Source: Cryptomeria japonica
Lineage: Eukaryota; Streptophyta; Pinopsida; Cupressales; Cupressaceae
DNA: 64,000 bases
Direction: 5' to 3'
Assembly (NCBI RefSeq): GCF_030272615.1
Contig: NC_081405.1
Coordinates: 575,593,752 to 575,657,751, forward strand
Shown: positions 58,999 through 64,000 of the stretch, piece by piece
Position numbering within the stretch: the stretch's first letter is position 1
Layout: every line of letters starts with the position of its first letter
Notes under the pieces: model-generated
What the model saw: the letters and a program-made list of their open reading frames with translations, nothing else
What the model was told of the DNA's origin: nothing
Database searches by the model: none
Position numbers and translations under genes: made by a program

Positions 58999-59850
58999 GA
59001 TGAAAAATAGAAAAACAGGGGGCAAAACAGTGATAAATTTAAAAAAAATTGAAAACAATTTTGAGAGCCTCCTTTCTTCAGCTTCATTTTCATCAAAACA
59101 GAATATCAAAAACAGAGTATTGAGAACTATTTCTAGAGCAAATTTCTAGTCAAACAAAAGTTGTTCAAACATCCAAAACTAGTTGCATGGTAAACATATC
59201 TATCCTATCAAAATCAGGAAACATCATCACAAGTGATGAATAGGTCCTTTATTATCTCATGGATTTTATCTCAAAAACACTTGTTCAAAAAATTTAGGTT
59301 GTCAAATCAAGTTTCCATATCAGGAAACCTTATCCATATCATTTGACATGCTTTGTCATGAGGGGGCATCTAAACCTTCACTTTGATAAAGTAATTCTTG
59401 AGTCTTCAAAACAAGATAAACTGAAATCAAAACAACTCAAAGGAAACCATTAATCACTTATGCAAGACTAATCCTCATATTCTTAGAAGAGAGAATATTT
59501 ATCGTAATACTAAGTTGAAGAAACAACAACCAAGTTTTTCCAAATTTGTCAAAAGAAATAAATTTTTATACATCAATCGTCAACTCTTCAAATCTCATGG
59601 AACATTTCTTCATCATGTCAAACTGTAGATCCAGAAAAAATCTAACGAATTTGACAAAGAACCTTTGAAGACTAGGGCATATTGTCAAAAATCTACATTC
59701 AGTCAAATCATAAGCCGTGGAGGGAAGATCAATCCTGCATTCTTTCCCGACGAGTGCATCGCTTACAACATTCCTCAATTTGAACCACCAACCCCTGAGC
59801 AACACATCCAAGAGGATTTCATCCCCTTTATCACAGAAAACTTCTACTAG
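58999..59850 (+). other. Gypsy-C leader before gag
   Basis: A-rich leader. The stretch just before gag is open in one frame (59665-59850, ending at a TAG right before the gag ATG) with YNIPQFEPPTPEQHIQEDF, perhaps a short upstream ORF. Confidence 0.4.
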
Positions 59851-61470
59851 ATGCCTGTTCTTACTCGCTCTCAACAGAACAAACAAAGTGAAATGCAATT
59901 AGAATCTAGCATGAATCAGAGATTATCAAATCCTTTCGAGCATCCGAGTCTAGAGGACGCCGAAATTTCTAAGGAACTTCTTCAAGAATATCAAGAGAGT
60001 TCTTCATTTCAAAAAATTGTGGAAAGACTCATGGAAAATGACAAGGAAAATACCTACTCATGCTTACAAGCAAAGGGGTTAAACTTCCTGAAGACTTAGA
60101 CACAGACATGTTTAGAACAAGATCTCAACATTATGAATATCAAGAATGACAACGAGAAGGGGAAGCACATGACCCTGAGCAAGATATTCCTGAACAAAAC
60201 ATACTAGAACAACATACACCAAGGCAAAACATCCTTGAGCAACACATCCCTGAGAAAAATATATCGTTCCATACACCATTTCAACCCAGGATTAATGCAA
60301 GGGAAGAAGTCTTCCCTCGGTAAAACAATGCACCTTTGGTTTCCCTTACTCAACAAATGCAAATATTACAAAGAAAAATGCAAGACATGCAACAAGGGAC
60401 AACAGTATGGTATTCACTAAATGAAATTTGTCCTTATCCTTTTGACAGACGATTGCACATGGTCCCTTTTCCTCCAAACTCAGACATTCCAAAATTTGAC
60501 AAATACGATGGGAAAAGTGATCCTTGTGATCATGTTCGAGAATTCTGCACCATGAGTCTTGAATTTGCTCACGATGACACCTATCTGATGAGGTTATTCC
60601 CATGGGAGGACAAACAATGGAATGGTTATCCAAAATCACACCTCCTGTTAGATCATTTGATGAACTAGTCAACAAATTCATAACTCAATATTCTTATAAC
60701 ATTCAACATGCTATTACCATGCTAGATGTCTGTAATACGAAACAGAAAAATAATGAAACATTCATGGTATTCCTTCAACATTGGCGGCGTATGGTTTCAT
60801 GATATCCTCGAGATATTCCTGAAAAGGAGAAAATGGAAATTTTCATTGATAACTTGAATATTGAGATGAGTTATAGGCTCAAGCTCCAATGCATACCATC
60901 TTTCACTAAACTAATTGAAAATGACATTCAAGTAGAAGAAGCATGTGTCAAGAAAGGAACGCTCAAATTCTTCAAAGAAGGAACAGGTTCATCAACTACA
61001 ATAACCAAAAAAATAACAACTTAGACAAATCTAGATTCTGGACCAAAAACAAGAACAATGGAAACGAAGGAGGCAATGAATGACATGATCGAAAATCTAA
61101 ACAACCAGTGCTTACCTTATCAGGAAATCCTCAAGCTACAAAGAACCCCAAAGGTGCTAACCCAGACACAAACACATATGCACCGAACACCAATCAAGGT
61201 CAACCCCACACAAACAACACCAACAATACTCAAAACAATCACGCAAATCAAGGACCTAATAACAATTCATGAGGTAGCACCAACAATTTCCAAAAATGTG
61301 TCTACACACCTCTGGGACAATCACTAGAGTCAGCATTCAGAGAACTCCTAGCAAACAAAATTATCTCTTCACCAGCAATCAGCAACTATGAACCACAAAT
61401 CAAACCACCTTGGTGGAATGACTTTCACTTTTGTGATTTTCATCACAGCAAAGGTCATCAAACAAATGAT
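59851..61470 (+). pseudogene. Gypsy-C gag
   Basis: Begins MPVLTRSQQNKQSEM at 59851. A frameshift near 60060 moves to a frame with PEDLDTDMFRTRSQ and PEQ-NI pentapeptide-like repeats (about 60170-60260). The gag core follows (SLNEICPYPFDRRLHMVPFP, FDKYDGKSDPCDHVREFC). A small deletion at about 60600 shifts into GGQTMEWLSKITPPVRSFDE (Retrotrans_gag) up to FIDNLN...SYRLKLQCIP. Near 61430 the CDFHHSKGHQTNDC motif is a zinc knuckle of CHHC type. Stops and frameshifts break it into at least four pieces. Confidence 0.85.
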
Positions 61471-61473
61471 TGC

Positions 61474-62250
61474 ATGAGACTGAAAAACATTGTTCAGGAC
61501 ATGATTGATAGAGGTGATTTAACGGTATATGGTCTCAAGACAAATGGTGACCATGGAGCCTTTAAGAATCCTCTTCCAAACTACAACAAAGATGGAGCCT
61601 CAACCTCGAACGATACACATGGAGCTTGTATCAATCACATCTACAATAACACCATCAATCATATATCAGCTGAAGATAATCAAGTCAATGTCATCACAAT
61701 CCGATATCAATGTGATCATGAATCTGTCAACGTAACAGCTCAAAAATATGTCTTGAAGGGACATATGTCAACAACAAATGCTATACCCAAAATTCAATAT
61801 GATCTAGTCAGCCAACTGCGCAAAACTCCTACTCAAATATCTATACTGGAATTACTGAAACTTTTGCCAAAACACAAAGACATATTGGAGCAAGTGCTAT
61901 GGGAAGCAAATATATCTCAAGATTTGGATGCTGACAAATTCCAAGCTGTGGTCGCTCATATGATAGGGCCTCATAATCTCAATTTTTCAGAGCATGATAA
62001 TATCTCATTAAGTCATCCACATAACACTCCTCTCCATATTGAAGTTATTATCTATAACCACCGAGTGAAACGAATATTGATAGATGGAGGAGCTGGGCTT
62101 AATATATGTACCTTAAAACTTATCCATGCATTAGGCTTCTTAGAGGAGTCTATTGATCCACACAAAAAGATTACTATAAAGGCATATGATGATGAAGAAA
62201 GATCCTCTAAAGGAATAGTGGTGTTGCCGATTCAAGTCGGACCAATATAA
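61474..62250 (+). pseudogene. Gypsy-C gag-pol junction and aspartic protease
   Basis: 258 open residues. The segment starts in the gag tail (MRLKNIVQDMIDRGDLTVYG) in frame with the zinc knuckle. It then crosses a linker (KGHMSTTNAIPKIQYDLVSQ, LLPKHKDILEQVL), and the protease has RILIDGGAGLNICTLKLIHA, where Asp (62083-62085) is the active-site residue in the DGGA form used by this lineage. YDDEERSSKGIVVLPIQVGP is the flap region. After a TAA (62248-62250) the frame continues with VLDIDLTYNILLCRP, so the stop is probably secondary. Confidence 0.87.
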
Positions 62251-63210
62251 AGAGATACTATGTGCGAGGTCTTAGACATAGACCTCACATATAATATCTT
62301 ATTGTGTCGACCCTAGATACATGAAATGCAAGTAGTACCCTCCACATATCACCAGTGTGTCAAATTCCCCTATAATGGGTAGGAGGTTTCTATATTTGCT
62401 GATCACAATCCATTTCAACATTGTAATGCAATGGGGACAGCCCAGGATAGTTTGGTTCTGCATAATAGAGAGAAATAGAATCCCTCAGCATCAGATCTTC
62501 AACAAGAGAAGTTTAAATCATTACCTGGAGATTTCAAGAAGAAATTGAAAATCAAAGAACAAGGCATGGGAGAATACTCTTTGGAACCCATGTGTTTGAC
62601 CAGCTTACCCACATCACCTAGATCTCATAGATTACCTACAGCATCAACACATCAAGCAACTCATCCCATCACCAAGTTCAATGGCACATTCATTCAACTC
62701 GGCACTTTAGCACATGAATCTGAGGAAAATGATATCCTTAGTTGGCTATACAAAGATGAGGAAGAAGACATAATAGGTATTGTGGAAGTAGCTATACCCA
62801 CACACCTATATGGAAAAGGCTACTTAATCATGCAGCAAATGGGATACAATGGCAAAGGACCTATTGGTAAGCATCAGGAAGGTGTCACAGAACCATTGGA
62901 TCCTCCTTCACAATTTAGTAAAGACAAAAAAGGATTGGGCTTTGAATTCACTCTAGTACCAAAGAAAATACCACACAAATATCAAAAACCTCAGTGGAAA
63001 GAAAAGAAGAAGTACAAAGACAAATCCTGGCAAGAAGCACTATTTGAGTTAGTAGAGACAATCCGTAAGGAACATGAACATCAAGAAAAGAAGCAACATC
63101 AAGAGAAGCCCATCATTCACAAGAAGGCAACATCTACGGTAGTAGCTCATATTCATGAACAAATATCCAACAAGGAAGGATCACCTCAGGGAAACACCAT
63201 TCCTCCCTGA
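62251..63210 (+). pseudogene. Gypsy-C pol linker with G-patch-like segment
   Basis: After the protease end (HEMQVVPSTYHQCVKFPYNG) a 221-residue open frame (62545-63210) carries YGKGYLIMQQMGYNGKGPIG, then KHQEGVTEPL, and KKGLGFEF about 30 residues later. The Gly spacing fits a G-patch, an RNA-binding module seen in some retroelement polyproteins. The end is Lys/Glu/His-rich (62990-63200). A stop at 63208-63210 is followed by more pol-like sequence in the same frame family. Confidence 0.68.
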
Positions 63211-64000
63211 GAAGAAACAGTCTACGAATAAATGTAAAAAATAGAAGCATGATCTGATGCAGAATCAGAAAAAGCCAGCAGAATAGTATCAATTATCAAA
63301 GATCTATTTTCGCCATTCAACATACTTGTTTACAGCACTGAAAAGATCTAGGATGATAACTCTTAGACTGATTCCAATGAATATGAATGGGGTAGCTACT
63401 CTAATGCTACTGAAAACACCGCTGAAAATACTAGTTCTATATCCCTTTCTCAAGAAGAACATAGCATAGAAATTAGACTACTTGAATTTGGACCACAGAA
63501 TATCTATGACGCTAAGGAAAGCGAGCAGAAACATTATGAACAAGTCTATACGGAGGATGATACCATCGAAGACCTCAACGGAATCTTGGACTTCTTTAAC
63601 ACCTGAACTAATCACAATGAAACCTCTATCCTGACACTTACTGCACCAGAACTTGATCCAGCAAACAATTCCTTACCACTTGTCTTTCCTAACCTCATCG
63701 ACTGGGATGAACCCGAATTACATGATATGCCAATTTTCCCAAACGATGAATCTATTATTCACTACCTATGTACCATTAACCTGAAAATAGGCTCTACCAA
63801 TAAACAAAGTAACGATGTCTGCAACCAACAGAGTGACAAGTCTCTCTGTCACAAAAATAAACCAAATAAAGGATTTGATGCTGAAAACTAGTCAATGGCA
63901 GCTCTAGATCACAAAAAGATAAAAATAAAGGACGCATCTGAGGTTGAAAACCTTTTTAAGGCACCTAAAGATGGGAGACTTGACACTCTTCTTGAACATT
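63211..64000 (+). pseudogene. Gypsy-C pol continuation up to the window edge
   Basis: From about 63366 a frame reads DSNEYEWGSYSNATENT, then IRLLEFGPQNIYDAKESEQ, DDTIEDLNGILDFFN, a TGA at 63604, and TLTAPELDPANNSLPLVFPN, DWDEPELHDMPIF and onward. It is acidic and resembles the pre-RT linker of long gypsy polyproteins. RT itself is not reached. Confidence 0.65.

Larger units (their letters stand above)
55281..64000 (+). mobile_element. Gypsy-C: 5' half of a long-leader Ty3/gypsy element, cut by window end
   Basis: LTR 55281-56757, primer site 56767, a leader of about 3.1 kb, gag from 59851, protease about 61900-62250, then a pol linker with a G-patch-like segment, running off the window before RT. 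The primer site (TGGCACCCACTGTGGGGC) and the gag/protease wording resemble Tat-type plant gypsy elements (inference). Target duplication and 3' LTR are outside the window. Confidence 0.85.

Overview
The window looks like intergenic DNA from a large, retrotransposon-rich seed-plant genome. A conifer is my best guess, inferred from the density of old, nested LTR retrotransposons, low GC and almost no host genes; no single marker proves it. I found no intact host gene, rRNA, tRNA or CRISPR array.

Layout. (1) 1-6929: a Copia element (Copia-1, + strand) whose 5' LTR is cut by the window edge. (2) 7036-8098: minus-strand coding debris, made of an unrecognised coiled-coil-like relic and a Ty3/gypsy reverse-transcriptase scrap. 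(3) 8099-15400: mostly anonymous DNA with two short direct repeats, a CpG-richer patch and an LTR-like segment. (4) 15405-32783: a decayed minus-strand Copia element (Copia-2) split inside gag by a 14.4-kb minus-strand Ty3/gypsy element (Gypsy-A, 17309-31686) with LTRs of 3.5 and 4.3 kb and a near-perfect 5-bp target duplication. (5) 32857-33133: a MITE-like inverted repeat. (6) 35113-35780: a broken RING-H2 gene fragment. (7) 37528-51517: a + strand gypsy element (Gypsy-B, target duplication CTTTG) that has lost gag. A Copia element (Copia-3, 37585-45293) sits in its 5' LTR, flanked by an exact-boundary 68-bp duplication. (8) 51518-55280: anonymous AT-rich DNA. (9) 55281-64000: the 5' half of another gypsy element (Gypsy-C, + strand), running off the right edge.

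The elements encode the usual retrotransposon machinery: gag (particle), protease, reverse transcriptase (RT), RNase H and integrase. All are broken by stops, frameshifts or lost catalytic residues. Many stops are TAG/TAA where a conserved Gln or Trp is expected, as C-to-T decay of methylated DNA would produce.

The least ordinary observations are: a second, complete-looking RNase H domain lying before the RT in Gypsy-A; two arrays with 21-bp spacing (core TAGCGCAT) in the Gypsy-C leader; the 68-bp duplication around Copia-3; the gag-less Gypsy-B whose pol stop codon touches its 3' LTR; and a G-patch-like segment in Gypsy-C pol.
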